Assembly: GCA_949752795.1 (NCBI GenBank)
Contig: CATKHW010000368.1
Location: 93,001 to 157,000 of the forward strand
DNA length: 64,000 nucleotides
Direction: 5' to 3'
Source: Hyperoodon ampullatus
Taxonomy: Eukaryota > Chordata > Mammalia > Artiodactyla > Ziphiidae
In this document: piece by piece, positions 12,101 to 27,100 of the stretch
Layout of the letters: every line of letters starts with the position of its first letter
Position numbering within the stretch: position 1 is the first letter of the stretch
Notes under the pieces: model-generated
The model's database searches: none
What the model saw: the letters and a program-made list of their open reading frames with translations, nothing else
What the model was told of the DNA's origin: nothing
Made by a program: the position numbers and the translations under genes

Positions 12101-15100
12101 GGAGTTTACAAATTCTCTTTTGAAGGAAACAAATTCTTGGGCTGTAGGCAGAAGCTGGCCTGCTAATATGTTTTGATAGGCTTTTGGAAGCAGAAAGCTC
12201 CCATAGAGGACCTGGCAGTCCCGGCCTCATGGTGAAGGTTGGACCCAGCCTCCTCTTCCACGTAGCTGACAGGAGGGAGGGCGGCAGCCAAGGGCAGGGC
12301 CGTCTGATAGGCCAGAGCACAGCCCGTGCCGCATCCTCAGGAGCAGCGCACGCTGCCCTCGGCCTGGACACCCTCCTTCCTCCTTGTGTCTGCTGCTGCC
12401 TTCAGCCCCTCTTGGGTGCTGCTTCACCCCTGCAACAGAGCCCCCTGTGCCCCAGGCAGTGCCGCTCCCAAAGGGGGGCTTCTGAACTCTGGCAAGTCTC
12501 CAAAGTGGAAGGCAGGGTGATGGTTTCAATATTTCAGCAAAAGAGACTTCCAGGTCAAGGATTTTTGCTTTGTCCAGAAAGCTGCTCCTTTTGCTTCCCA
12601 AACCCCTCCCCCTGCACCCCAATTCCTCCAACAGTATCAACCACACGAAGAAAAGGAAGTCACAGGAAGGTCTATAATAGGCTTGCAGGGCTGCATGTCC
12701 CACGTACAGTCCACTGCCCACCGGCTCTCAGGCAGCAGACAGGCGAACAGTCCCGCAAGGGTGATGGATCCTTTCTGTTACAGAGAGCTTTCTCTCTGGA
12801 AGAAAAGTTGTATACCAGGACAGCCGCGGGCTCCAGAGGGAGGAGCTGGGAAGGCAGGCATCTCCCTGAGAAGGCTGGTGGAGCTGGGCATGAAAAGGGC
12901 ATCTAGCCTGCCTGAGACTGACACAGATGCACAGGTGGACATGACCTGACTTGGGGCGGGCAGGTCTGGGAGCACCACATGCTGCTTGGGACTGTCACTT
13001 TGAGAGAAACTGGACACTGACCAACTGTGACCTGGGTGTCCCCTTATGGCAGCAGGTCTACTTCTGGTCTTGACCCCAGTGAATTCCTTTCCAAAGCTCA
13101 CAGAGGTAAGCATCAGGACGGTCCTACAGTATGACATCTAGTATCGACCTATTAGGAACAATCTGAATATTGATCAAGGGAGGCCCATGAAATAAATTGT
13201 TCCATCCATGCACTGGAATACTATGTAGATGGCTGCAAAGTACTATGTACTGCATGATCCCATTAATGTAAAAATATCCTTGTAAAGTATACTGAGGTAG
13301 GTCTTTACATATAAAAGCTGAACTCTTTGTGGTTGTTCTCTCTGCAGAGAGTAGGATGGGACAAGGGGGGACCTTATCACGCTGGGGGACAGCCTGGACC
13401 CAGGCTGGTTGCAGGAGTGTCCCCGTCTGTGCAGTGTGTCCTGCCTTCATCCCGCGGGTCCTCCTGCCCCGCACAGCCTGCCCCACGCACACCCTCCCAG
13501 AGGGTCTCTGGCCATGACGCAGAGCTGGATGCCGGACCTCAGAGGGAAGCCCTACTCTGCACTGTGTCCTCCTATAGCCGCACTGCTGGGCCCCACCTGC
13601 TGGGCTTCCTGCAGACACTCACTCTGGCACAGTCACATACAGGAAAAGGAGTGACCAAGTGCCACGTCCAGCCTGCCTCTGGGGTACAAGCCCCGGGCCA
13701 AGCCCCAACACCCCCAACCCAGCTTTGAGAGGTGCACTCCCCAACCAAAGACGCTCTTGATGTGCTGGGGACTGATCGCTTCCTGGCCTGAGATGAAGGG
13801 AGCAGTGGCCAGGCTTCCCAGCCAGGTCCTTCCTTCCATTGTCCATGCTGTCTCTGTCCTCACAGTGTCCACAGTGAGTGGTGAGCAAGGGCTTCGACGG
13901 CCTAGCCGGCTCAGGGAATGCACTGTGGTGTGGGAAGCGTGTCACTTGGCGGCGCCAAGGGGGTTACTTACCAAACAACCGCGTGTCTCCGAACTTAAAT
14001 CTACAAATAACTTCGTCCTTCTTCTTTGCATTATTAAATCCTTTTCCAGAAATCATCAATTCATTTTCATCTGCAAGGGCAACACCCAAAGGTCTGTATT
14101 AGGAGGGGCTGAGTGCTGTCTTCCCTCTGATCTTGCAGTTATGACAGGCCACTCCATAACTGAATTACCAGGGACTCTGATGAGGAAGCATATGTGTCTG
14201 AACCAATATCTGTGTGCACACTGGGCCTCACCGGGTATCACAGAGGGTACAACTGAGATAGATGGGCCTTGAGCACTCGGGGGCTTCTCACCACTGACCC
14301 TGACCCATCCAACTCATTAAAGGCACCCAGTCTCATACCCTCCACAGGGGCAAACCCAGCCATAGGTTTCTGACTCTGAAGCCAAGGTCTTCCCTGAAAG
14401 GCGCAGGCAGTGCTGTCCACCAGGCCCTCTCTTACACAAATGCCAGGAACCCAGATAACGCAGGCTGAACACAGTCCTGACCCTTGTCTGAGCTGAGCAC
14501 ACAAGCCTGGGTGTCTGGGGGGCTTTCTGACTCTAGGGGGTCTGCTCCTCCTCCGTGTATCTCTCTCTGCCTATGGCAGGCTGGAGACCCCAGGAGCAAG
14601 GCCAGGACCTGGGCGAGGCAAGGAGGAGGCGAGGACCGAGCCCCGGAGAACCCCCCATGGAAGGCGACGTCCTGCCTCAGCTGTGGGTCTGAAGTCCGCA
14701 GTGACTGCTCTGCCGCGCCCCCTTCCTGCCCCTGCACGTGCCTCACACAGACCCCCACGCCCCCCACAGAGATTCGCCAAGCACCTCCTTCTGTCGGGGT
14801 GGGAGACACTGATAGGCAGTTCTGGGCCATAGGGTCTCCCCAGGCTTCTGGGTGCCCACTGGTGCTTCCTGACAACTGAAACAAATACTAGGGCATCCAG
14901 AGAGGGCAGCTAGTGGGCCTGGCCCCTGGAGCTGGCCAGGATAAATGCAGATCTTCCTGCGGCAATCCATGGTCTTTAGCCTGCACCCCTGCCTCCTGGC
15001 CTAGGCTGGCTAATGCCAATCCCAGATACTTGATTGGCGCAAGGTCAAGTAACTTGAGAAATATTCCTCAGAAATGCCTGCACAACCTTGGACCTGGAAG

Positions 15101-18100
15101 TGCTGATTCGTCCAGCTTCAGATCTTCCTGTGGTCCCCTCAGATCAAGGTGGAGTTTACAAATTCTCTTTTGAAGGAAACAAATTCTTGGGCTGTAGGCA
15201 GAAGCTGGCCTGCTAATATGTTTTGATAGGCTTTTGGAAGCAGAAAGCTCCCATAGAGGACCTGGCAGTCCCGGCCTCATGGTGAAGGTTGGACCCAGCC
15301 TCCTCTTCCACGTAGCTGACAGGAGGGAGGGCGGCAGCCAAGGGCAGGACCGTCTGATAGGCCAGAGCACAGCCCGTGCCGCATCCTCAGGAGCAGCGCA
15401 CGCTGCCCTCGGCCTGGACACCCTCCTTCCTCCTTGTGTCTGCTGCTGCCTTCAGCCCCTCTTGGGTGCTGCTTCACCCCTGCAACAGAGCCCCCTGTGC
15501 CCCAGGCAGTGCCGCTCCCAAAGGGGGGCTTCTGAACTCTGGCAAGTCTCCAAAGTGGAAGGCAGGGTGATGGTTTCAATATTTCAGCAAAAGAGACTTC
15601 CAGGTCAAGGATTTTTGCTTTGTCCAGAAAGCTGCTCCTTTTGCTTCCCAAACCCCTCCCCCTGCACCCCAATTCCTCCAACAGTATCAACCACACGAAG
15701 AAAAGGAAGTCACAGGAAGGTCTATAATAGGCTTGCAGGGCTGCATGTCCCACGTACAGTCCACTGCCCACCGGCTCTCAGGCAGCAGACAGGCGAACAG
15801 TCCCGCAAGGGTGATGGATCCTTTCTGTTACAGAGAGCTTTCTCTCTGGAAGAAAAGTTGTATACCAGGACAGCCGCGGGCTCCAGAGGGAGGAGCTGGG
15901 AAGGCAGGCATCTCCCTGAGAAGGCTGGTGGAGCTGGGCATGAAAAGGGCATCTAGCCTGCCTGAGACTGACACAGATGCACAGGTGGACATGACCTGAC
16001 TTGGGGCGGGCAGGTCTGGGAGCACCACATGCTGCTTGGGACTGTCACTTTGAGAGAAACTGGACACTGACCAACTGTGACCTGGGTGTCCCCTTATGGC
16101 AGCAGGTCTACTTCTGGTCTTGACCCCAGTGAATTCCTTTCCAAAGCTCACAGAGGTAAGCATCAGGACGGTCCTACAGTATGACATCTAGTATCGACCT
16201 ATTAGGAACAATCTGAATATTGATCAACGGAGGCCCATGAAATAAATTGTTCCATCCATGCACTGGAATACTATGTAGATGGCTGCAAAGTACTATGTAC
16301 TGCATGATCCCATTAATGTAAAAATATCCTTGTAAAGTATACTGAGGTAGGTCTTTACATATAAAAGCTGAACTCTTTGTGGTTGTTCTCTCTGCAGAGA
16401 GTAGGATGGGACAAGGGGGGACCTTATCACGCTGGGGGACAGCCTGGACCCAGGCTGGTTGCAGGAGTGTCCCCGTCTGTGCAGTGTGTCCTGCCTTCAT
16501 CCCGCGGGTCCTCCTGCCCCGCACAGCCTGCCCCACGCACACCCTCCCAGAGGGTCTCTGGCCATGACGCAGAGCTGGATGCCGGACCTCAGAGGGAAGC
16601 CCTACTCTGCACTGTGTCCTCCTATAGCCGCACTGCTGGGCCCCACCTGCTGGGCTTCCTGCAGACACTCACTCTGGCACAGTCACATACAGGAAAAGGA
16701 GTGACCAAGTGCCACGTCCAGCCTGCCTCTGGGGTACAAGCCCCGGGCCAAGCCCCAACACCCCCAACCCAGCTTTGAGAGGTGCACTCCCCAACCAAAG
16801 ACGCTCTTGATGTGCTGGGGACTGATCGCTTCCTGGCCTGAGATGAAGGGAGCAGTGGCCAGGCTTCCCAGCCAGGTCCTTCCTTCCATTGTCCATGCTG
16901 TCTCTGTCCTCACAGTGTCCACAGTGAGTGGTGAGCAAGGGCTTCGACGGCCTAGCCGGCTCAGGGAATGCACTGTGGTGTGGGAAGCGTGTCACTTGGC
17001 GGCGCCAAGGGGGTTACTTACCAAACAACCGCGTGTCTCCGAACTTAAATCTACAAATAACTTCGTCCTTCTTCTTTGCATTATTAAATCCTTTTCCAGA
17101 AATCATCAATTCATTTTCATCTGCAAGGGCAACACCCAAAGGTCTGTATTAGGAGGGGCTGAGTGCTGTCTTCCCTCTGATCTTGCAGTTATGACAGGCC
17201 ACTCCATAACTGAATTACCAGGGACTCTGATGAGGAAGCATATGTGTCTGAACCAATATCTGTGTGCACACTGGGCCTCACCGGGTATCACAGAGGGTAC
17301 AACTGAGATAGATGGGCCTTGAGCACTCGGGGGCTTCTCACCACTGACCCTGACCCATCCAACTCATTAAAGGCACCCAGTCTCATACCCTCCACAGGGG
17401 CAAACCCAGCCATAGGTTTCTGACTCTGAAGCCAAGGTCTTCCCTGAAAGGCGCAGGCAGTGCTGTCCACCAGGCCCTCTCTTACACAAATGCCAGGAAC
17501 CCAGATAACGCAGGCTGAACACAGTCCTGACCCTTGTCTGAGCTGAGCACACAAGCCTGGGTGTCTGGGGGGCTTTCTGACTCTAGGGGGTCTGCTCCTC
17601 CTCCGTGTATCTCTCTCTGCCTATGGCAGGCTGGAGACCCCAGGAGCAAGGCCAGGACCTGGGCGAGGCAAGGAGGAGGCGAGGACCGAGCCCCGGAGAA
17701 CCCCCCATGGAAGGCGACGTCCTGCCTCAGCTGTGGGTCTGAAGTCCGCAGTGACTGCTCTGCCGCGCCCCCTTCCTGCCCCTGCACGTGCCTCACACAG
17801 ACCCCCACGCCCCCCACAGAGATTCGCCAAGCACCTCCTTCTGTCGGGGTGGGAGACACTGATAGGCAGTTCTGGGCCATAGGGTCTCCCCAGGCTTCTG
17901 GGTGCCCACTGGTGCTTCCTGACAACTGAAACAAATACTAGGGCATCCAGAGAGGGCAGCTAGTGGGCCTGGCCCCTGGAGCTGGCCAGGATAAATGCAG
18001 ATCTTCCTGCGGCAATCCATGGTCTTTAGCCTGCACCCCTGCCTCCTGGCCTAGGCTGGCTAATGCCAATCCCAGATACTTGATTGGCGCAAGGTCAAGT

Positions 18101-21100
18101 AACTTGAGAAATATTCCTCAGAAATGCCTGCACAACCTTGGACCTGGAAGTGCTGATTCGTCCAGCTTCAGATCTTCCTGTGGTCCCCTCAGATCAAGGT
18201 GGAGTTTACAAATTCTCTTTTGAAGGAAACAAATTCTTGGGCTGTAGGCAGAAGCTGGCCTGCTAATATGTTTTGATAGGCTTTTGGAAGCAGAAAGCTC
18301 CCATAGAGGACCTGGCAGTCCCGGCCTCATGGTGAAGGTTGGACCCAGCCTCCTCTTCCACGTAGCTGACAGGAGGGAGGGCGGCAGCCAAGGGCAGGAC
18401 CGTCTGATAGGCCAGAGCACAGCCCGTGCCGCATCCTCAGGAGCAGCGCACGCTGCCCTCGGCCTGGACACCCTCCTTCCTCCTTGTGTCTGCTGCTGCC
18501 TTCAGCCCCTCTTGGGTGCTGCTTCACCCCTGCAACAGAGCCCCCTGTGCCCCAGGCAGTGCCGCTCCCAAAGGGGGGCTTCTGAACTCTGGCAAGTCTC
18601 CAAAGTGGAAGGCAGGGTGATGGTTTCAATATTTCAGCAAAAGAGACTTCCAGGTCAAGGATTTTTGCTTTGTCCAGAAAGCTGCTCCTTTTGCTTCCCA
18701 AACCCCTCCCCCTGCACCCCAATTCCTCCAACAGTATCAACCACAGGAAGAAAAGGAAGTCACAGGAAGGTCTATAATAGGCTTGCAGGGCTGCATGTCC
18801 CACGTACAGTCCACTGCCCACCGGCTCTCAGGCAGCAGACAGGCGAACAGTCCCGCAAGGGTGATGGATCCTTTCTGTTACAGAGAGCTTTCTCTCTGGA
18901 AGAAAAGTTGTATACCAGGACAGCCGCGGGCTCCAGAGGGAGGAGCTGGGAAGGCAGGCATCTCCCTGAGAAGGCTGGTGGAGCTGGGCATGAAAAGGGC
19001 ATCTAGCCTGCCTGAGACTGACACAGATGCACAGGTGGACATGACCTGACTTGGGGCGGGCAGGTCTGGGAGCACCACATGCTGCTTGGGACTGTCACTT
19101 TGAGAGAAACTGGACACTGACCAACTGTGACCTGGGTGTCCCCTTATGGCAGCAGGTCTACTTCTGGTCTTGACCCCAGTGAATTCCTTTCCAAAGCTCA
19201 CAGAGGTAAGCATCAGGACGGTCCTACAGTATGACATCTAGTATCGACCTATTAGGAACAATCTGAATATTGATCAAGGGAGGCCCATGAAATAAATTGT
19301 TCCATCCATGCACTGGAATACTATGTAGATGGCTGCAAAGTACTATGTACTGCATGATCCCATTAATGTAAAAATATCCTTGTAAAGTATACTGAGGTAG
19401 GTCTTTACATATAAAAGCTGAACTCTTTGTGGTTGTTCTCTCTGCAGAGAGTAGGATGGGACAAGGGGGGACCTTATCACGCTGGGGGACAGCCTGGACC
19501 CAGGCTGGTTGCAGGAGTGTCCCCGTCTGTGCAGTGTGTCCTGCCTTCATCCCGCGGGTCCTCCTGCCCCGCACAGCCTGCCCCACGCACACCCTCCCAG
19601 AGGGTCTCTGGCCATGACGCAGAGCTGGATGCCGGACCTCAGAGGGAAGCCCTACTCTGCACTGTGTCCTCCTATAGCCGCACTGCTGGGCCCCACCTGC
19701 TGGGCTTCCTGCAGACACTCACTCTGGCACAGTCACATACAGGAAAAGGAGTGACCAAGTGCCACGTCCAGCCTGCCTCTGGGGTACAAGCCCCGGGCCA
19801 AGCCCCAACACCCCCAACCCAGCTTTGAGAGGTGCACTCCCCAACCAAAGACGCTCTTGATGTGCTGGGGACTGATCGCTTCCTGGCCTGAGATGAAGGG
19901 AGCAGTGGCCAGGCTTCCCAGCCAGGTCCTTCCTTCCATTGTCCATGCTGTCTCTGTCCTCACAGTGTCCACAGTGAGTGGTGAGCAAGGGCTTCGACGG
20001 CCTAGCCGGCTCAGGGAATGCACTGTGGTGTGGGAAGCGTGTCACTTGGCGGCGCCAAGGGGGTTACTTACCAAACAACCGCGTGTCTCCGAACTTAAAT
20101 CTACAAATAACTTCGTCCTTCTTCTTTGCATTATTAAATCCTTTTCCAGAAATCATCAATTCATTTTCATCTGCAAGGGCAACACCCAAAGGTCTGTATT
20201 AGGAGGGGCTGAGTGCTGTCTTCCCTCTGATCTTGCAGTTATGACAGGCCACTCCATAACTGAATTACCAGGGACTCTGATGAGGAAGCATATGTGTCTG
20301 AACCAATATCTGTGTGCACACTGGGCCTCACCGGGTATCACAGAGGGTACAACTGAGATAGATGGGCCTTGAGCACTCGGGGGCTTCTCACCACTGACCC
20401 TGACCCATCCAACTCATTAAAGGCACCCAGTCTCATACCCTCCACAGGGGCAAACCCAGCCATAGGTTTCTGACTCTGAAGCCAAGGTCTTCCCTGAAAG
20501 GCGCAGGCAGTGCTGTCCACCAGGCCCTCTCTTACACAAATGCCAGGAACCCAGATAACGCAGGCTGAACACAGTCCTGACCCTTGTCTGAGCTGAGCAC
20601 ACAAGCCTGGGTGTCTGGGGGGCTTTCTGACTCTAGGGGGTCTGCTCCTCCTCCGTGTATCTCTCTCTGCCTATGGCAGGCTGGAGACCCCAGGAGCAAG
20701 GCCAGGACCTGGGCGAGGCAAGGAGGAGGCGAGGACCGAGCCCCGGAGAACCCCCCATGGAAGGCGACGTCCTGCCTCAGCTGTGGGTCTGAAGTCCGCA
20801 GTGACTGCTCTGCCGCGCCCCCTTCCTGCCCCTGCACGTGCCTCACACAGACCCCCACGCCCCCCACAGAGATTCGCCAAGCACCTCCTTCTGTCGGGGT
20901 GGGAGACACTGATAGGCAGTTCTGGGCCATAGGGTCTCCCCAGGCTTCTGGGTGCCCACTGGTGCTTCCTGACAACTGAAACAAATACTAGGGCATCCAG
21001 AGAGGGCAGCTAGTGGGCCTGGCCCCTGGAGCTGGCCAGGATAAATGCAGATCTTCCTGCGGCAATCCATGGTCTTTAGCCTGCACCCCTGCCTCCTGGC

Positions 21101-24100
21101 CTAGGCTGGCTAATGCCAATCCCAGATACTTGATTGGCGCAAGGTCAAGTAACTTGAGAAATATTCCTCAGAAATGCCTGCACAACCTTGGACCTGGAAG
21201 TGCTGATTCGTCCAGCTTCAGATCTTCCTGTGGTCCCCTCAGATCAAGGTGGAGTTTACAAATTCTCTTTTGAAGGAAACAAATTCTTGGGCTGTAGGCA
21301 GAAGCTGGCCTGCTAATATGTTTTGATAGGCTTTTGGAAGCAGAAAGCTCCCATAGAGGACCTGGCAGTCCCGGCCTCATGGTGAAGGTTGGACCCAGCC
21401 TCCTCTTCCACGTAGCTGACAGGAGGGAGGGCGGCAGCCAAGGGCAGGACCGTCTGATAGGCCAGAGCACAGCCCGTGCCGCATCCTCAGGAGCAGCGCA
21501 CGCTGCCCTCGGCCTGGACACCCTCCTTCCTCCTTGTGTCTGCTGCTGCCTTCAGCCCCTCTTGGGTGCTGCTTCACCCCTGCAACAGAGCCCCCTGTGC
21601 CCCAGGCAGTGCCGCTCCCAAAGGGGGGCTTCTGAACTCTGGCAAGTCTCCAAAGTGGAAGGCAGGGTGATGGTTTCAATATTTCAGCAAAAGAGACTTC
21701 CAGGTCAAGGATTTTTGCTTTGTCCAGAAAGCTGCTCCTTTTGCTTCCCAAACCCCTCCCCCTGCACCCCAATTCCTCCAACAGTATCAACCACAGGAAG
21801 AAAAGGAAGTCACAGGAAGGTCTATAATAGGCTTGCAGGGCTGCATGTCCCACGTACAGTCCACTGCCCACCGGCTCTCAGGCAGCAGACAGGCGAACAG
21901 TCCCGCAAGGGTGATGGATCCTTTCTGTTACAGAGAGCTTTCTCTCTGGAAGAAAAGTTGTATACCAGGACAGCCGCGGGCTCCAGAGGGAGGAGCTGGG
22001 AAGGCAGGCATCTCCCTGAGAAGGCTGGTGGAGCTGGGCATGAAAAGGGCATCTAGCCTGCCTGAGACTGACACAGATGCACAGGTGGACATGACCTGAC
22101 TTGGGGCGGGCAGGTCTGGGAGCGCCACATGCTGCTTGGGACTGTCACTTTGAGAGAAACTGGACACTGACCAACTGTGACCTGGGTGTCCCCTTATGGC
22201 AGCAGGTCTACTTCTGGTCTTGACCCCAGTGAATTCCTTTCCAAAGCTCACAGAGGTAAGCATCAGGACGGTCCTACAGTATGACATCTAGTATCGACCT
22301 ATTAGGAACAATCTGAATATTGATCAAGGGAGGCCCATGAAATAAATTGTTCCATCCATGCACTGGAATACTATGTAGATGGCTGCAAAGTACTATGTAC
22401 TGCATGATCCCATTAATGTAAAAATATCCTTGTAAAGTATACTGAGGTAGGTCTTTACATATAAAAGCTGAACTCTTTGTGGTTGTTCTCTCTGCAGAGA
22501 GTAGGATGGGACAAGGGGGGACCTTATCACGCTGGGGGACAGCCTGGACCCAGGCTGGTTGCAGGAGTGTCCCCGTCTGTGCAGTGTGTCCTGCCTTCAT
22601 CCCGCGGGTCCTCCTGCCCCGCACAGCCTGCCCCACGCACACCCTCCCAGAGGGTCTCTGGCCATGACGCAGAGCTGGATGCCGGACCTCAGAGGGAAGC
22701 CCTACTCTGCACTGTGTCCTCCTATAGCCGCACTGCTGGGCCCCACCTGCTGGGCTTCCTGCAGACACTCACTCTGGCACAGTCACATACAGGAAAAGGA
22801 GTGACCAAGTGCCACGTCCAGCCTGCCTCTGGGGTACAAGCCCCGGGCCAAGCCCCAACACCCCCAACCCAGCTTTGAGAGGTGCACTCCCCAACCAAAG
22901 ACGCTCTTGATGTGCTGGGGACTGATCACTTCCTGGCCTGAGATGAAGGGAGCAGTGGCCAGGCTTCCCAGCCAGGTCCTTCCTTCCATTGTCCATGCTG
23001 TCTCTGTCCTCACAGTGTCCACAGTGAGTGGTGAGCAAGGGCTTCGACGGCCTAGCTGGCTCAGGGAATGCACTGTGGTGTGGGAAGCGTGTCACTTGGC
23101 GGCGCCAAGGGGGTTACTTACCAAACAACCGCGTGTCTCCGAACTTAAATCTACAAATAACTTCGTCCTTCTTCTTTGCATTATTAAATCCTTTTCCAGA
23201 AATCATCAATTCATTTTCATCTGCAAGGGCAACACCCAAAGGTCTGTATTAGGAGGGGCTGAGTGCTGTCTTCCCTCTGATCTTGCAGTTATGACAGGCC
23301 ACTCCATAACTGAATTACCAGGGACTCTGATGAGGAAGCATATGTGTCTGAACCAATATCTGTGTGCACACTGGGCCTCACCGGGTATCACAGAGGGTAC
23401 AACTGAGATAGATGGGCCTTGAGCACTCGGGGGCTTCTCACCACTGACCCTGACCCATCCAACTCATTAAAGGCACCCAGTCTCATACCCTCCACAGGGG
23501 CAAACCCAGCCATAAGTTTCTGACTCTGAAGCCAAGGTCTTCCCTGAAAGGCGCAGGCAGTGCTGTCCACCAGGCCCTCTCTTACACAAATGCCAGGAAC
23601 CCAGATAACGCAGGCTGAACACAGTCCTGACCCTTGTCTGAGCTGAGCACACAAGCCTGGGTGTCTGGGGGGCTTTCTGACTCTAGGGGGTCTGCTCCTC
23701 CTCCGTGTATCTCTCTCTGCCTATGGCAGGCTGGAGACCCCAGGAGCAAGGCCAGGACCTGGACGAGGCAAGGAGGAGGCGAGGACCGAGCCCCGGAGAA
23801 CCCCCCATGGAAGGCGACGTCCTGCCTCAGCTGTGGGTCTGAAGTCCGCAGTGACTGCTCTGCCGCGCCCCCTTCCTGCCCCCGCACGTGGCTCACACAG
23901 ACCCCCACGCCCCCCACAGAGATTCGCCAAGCACCTCCTTCTGCCGGGGTGGGAGACACTGATAGGCAGTTCTGGGCCATAGGGTCTCCCCAGGCTTCTG
24001 GGTGCCCACTGGTGCTTCCTGACAACTGAAACAAATACTAGGGCATCCAGAGAGGGCAGCTAGTGGGCCTGGCCCCTGGAGCTGGCCAGGATAAATGCAG

Positions 24101-27100
24101 ATCTTCCTGTGGCAATCCATGGTCTTTAGCCTGCACCCCTGCCTCCTGGCCTAGGCTGGCTAATGCCAATCCCAGATACTTGATTGGCGCAAGGTCAAGT
24201 AACTTGAGAAATATTCCTCAGAAATGCCTGCACAACCTTGGACCTGGAAGTGCTGATTCGTCCAGCTTCAGATCTTCCTGTGGTCCCCTCAGATCAAGGT
24301 GGAGTTTACAAATTCTCTTTCGAAGGAAACAAATTCTTGGGCTGTAGGCAGAAGCTGGCCTGCTAATATGTTTTGATAGGCTTTTGGAAGCAGAAAGCTC
24401 CCATAGAGGACCTGGCAGTCCCGGCCTCATGGTGAAGGTTGGACCCAGCCTCCTCTTCCACGTAGCTGACAGGAGGGAGGGCGGCAGCCAAGGGCAGGAC
24501 CGTCTGATAGGCCAGAGCACAGCCCGTGCCGCATCCTCAGGAGCAGCGCACGCTGCCCTCGGCCTGGACACCCTCCTTCCTCCTTGTGTCTGCTGCTGCC
24601 TTCAGCCCCTCTTGGGTGCTGCTTCACCCCTGCAACAGAGCCCCCTGTGCCCCAGGCAGTGCCGCTCCCAAAGGGGGGCTTCTGAACTCTGGCAAGTCTC
24701 CAAAGTGGAAGGCAGGGTGATGGTTTCAATATTTCAGCAAAAGAGACTTCCAGGTCAAGGATTTTTGCTTTGTCCAGAAAGCTGCTCCTTTTGCTTCCCA
24801 AACCCCTCCCCCTGCACCCCAATTCCTCCAACAGTATCAACCACACGAAGAAAAGGAAGTCACAGGAAGGTCTATAATAGGCTTGCAGGGCTGCATGTCC
24901 CACGTACAGTCCACTGCCCACCGGCTCTCAGGCAGCAGACAGGCGAACAGTCCCGCAAGGGTGATGGATCCTTTCTGTTACAGAGAGCTTTCTCTCTGGA
25001 AGAAAAGTTGTATACCAGGACAGCCGCGGGCTCCAGAGGGAGGAGCTGGGAAGGCAGGCATCTCCCTGAGAAGGCTGGTGGAGCTGGGCATGAAAAGGGC
25101 ATCTAGCCTGCCTGAGACTGACACAGATGCACAGGTGGACATGACCTGACTTGGGGCGGGCAGGTCTGGGAGCACCACATGCTGCTTGGGACTGTCACTT
25201 TGAGAGAAACTGGACACTGACCAACTGTGACCTGGGTGTCCCCTTATGGCAGCAGGTCTACTTCTGGTCTTGACCCCAGTGAATTCCTTTCCAAAGCTCA
25301 CAGAGGTAAGCATCAGGACGGTCCTACAGTATGACATCTAGTATCGACCTATTAGGAACAATCTGAATATTGATCAAGGGAGGCCCATGAAATAAATTGT
25401 TCCATCCATGCACTGGAATACTATGTAGATGGCTGCAAAGTACTATGTACTGCATGATCCCATTAATGTAAAAATATCCTTGTAAAGTATACTGAGGTAG
25501 GTCTTTACATATAAAAGCTGAACTCTTTGTGGTTGTTCTCTCTGCAGAGAGTAGGATGGGACAAGGGGGGACCTTATCACGCTGGGGGACAGCCTGGACC
25601 CAGGCTGGTTGCAGGAGTGTCCCCGTCTGTGCAGTGTGTCCTGCCTTCATCCCGCGGGTCCTCCTGCCCCGCACAGCCTGCCCCACGCACACCCTCCCAG
25701 AGGGTCTCTGGCCATGACGCAGAGCTGGATGCCGGACCTCAGAGGGAAGCCCTACTCTGCACTGTGTCCTCCTATAGCCGCACTGCTGGGCCCCACCTGC
25801 TGGGCTTCCTGCAGACACTCACTCTGGCACAGTCACATACAGGAAAAGGAGTGACCAAGTGCCACGTCCAGCCTGCCTCTGGGGTACAAGCCCCGGGCCA
25901 AGCCCCAACACCCCCAACCCAGCTTTGAGAGGTGCACTCCCCAACCAAAGACGCTCTTGATGTGCTGGGGACTGATCGCTTCCTGGCCTGAGATGAAGGG
26001 AGCAGTGGCCAGGCTTCCCAGCCAGGTCCTTCCTTCCATTGTCCATGCTGTCTCTGTCCTCACAGTGTCCACAGTGAGTGGTGAGCAAGGGCTTCGACGG
26101 CCTAGCCGGCTCAGGGAATGCACTGTGGTGTGGGAAGCGTGTCACTTGGCGGCGCCAAGGGGGTTACTTACCAAACAACCGCGTGTCTCCGAACTTAAAT
26201 CTACAAATAACTTCGTCCTTCTTCTTTGCATTATTAAATCCTTTTCCAGAAATCATCAATTCATTTTCATCTGCAAGGGCAACACCCAAAGGTCTGTATT
26301 AGGAGGGGCTGAGTGCTGTCTTCCCTCTGATCTTGCAGTTATGACAGGCCACTCCATAACTGAATTACCAGGGACTCTGATGAGGAAGCATATGTGTCTG
26401 AACCAATATCTGTGTGCACACTGGGCCTCACCGGGTATCACAGAGGGTACAACTGAGATAGATGGGCCTTGAGCACTCGGGGGCTTCTCACCACTGACCC
26501 TGACCCATCCAACTCATTAAAGGCACCCAGTCTCATACCCTCCACAGGGGCAAACCCAGCCATAGGTTTCTGACTCTGAAGCCAAGGTCTTCCCTGAAAG
26601 GCGCAGGCAGTGCTGTCCACCAGGCCCTCTCTTACACAAATGCCAGGAACCCAGATAACGCAGGCTGAACACAGTCCTGACCCTTGTCTGAGCTGAGCAC
26701 ACAAGCCTGGGTGTCTGGGGGGCTTTCTGACTCTAGGGGGTCTGCTCCTCCTCCGTGTATCTCTCTCTGCCTATGGCAGGCTGGAGACCCCAGGAGCAAG
26801 GCCAGGACCTGGGCGAGGCAAGGAGGAGGCGAGGACCGAGCCCCGGAGAACCCCCCATGGAAGGCGACGTCCTGCCTCAGCTGTGGGTCTGAAGTCCGCA
26901 GTGACTGCTCTGCCGCGCCCCCTTCCTGCCCCCGCACGTGCCTCACACAGACCCCCACGCCCCCCACAGAGATTCGCCAAGCACCTCCTTCTGTCGGGGT
27001 GGGAGACACTGATAGGCAGTTCTGGGCCATAGGGTCTCCCCAGGCTTCTGGGTGCCCACTGGTGCTTCCTGACAACTGAAACAAATACTAGGGCATCCAG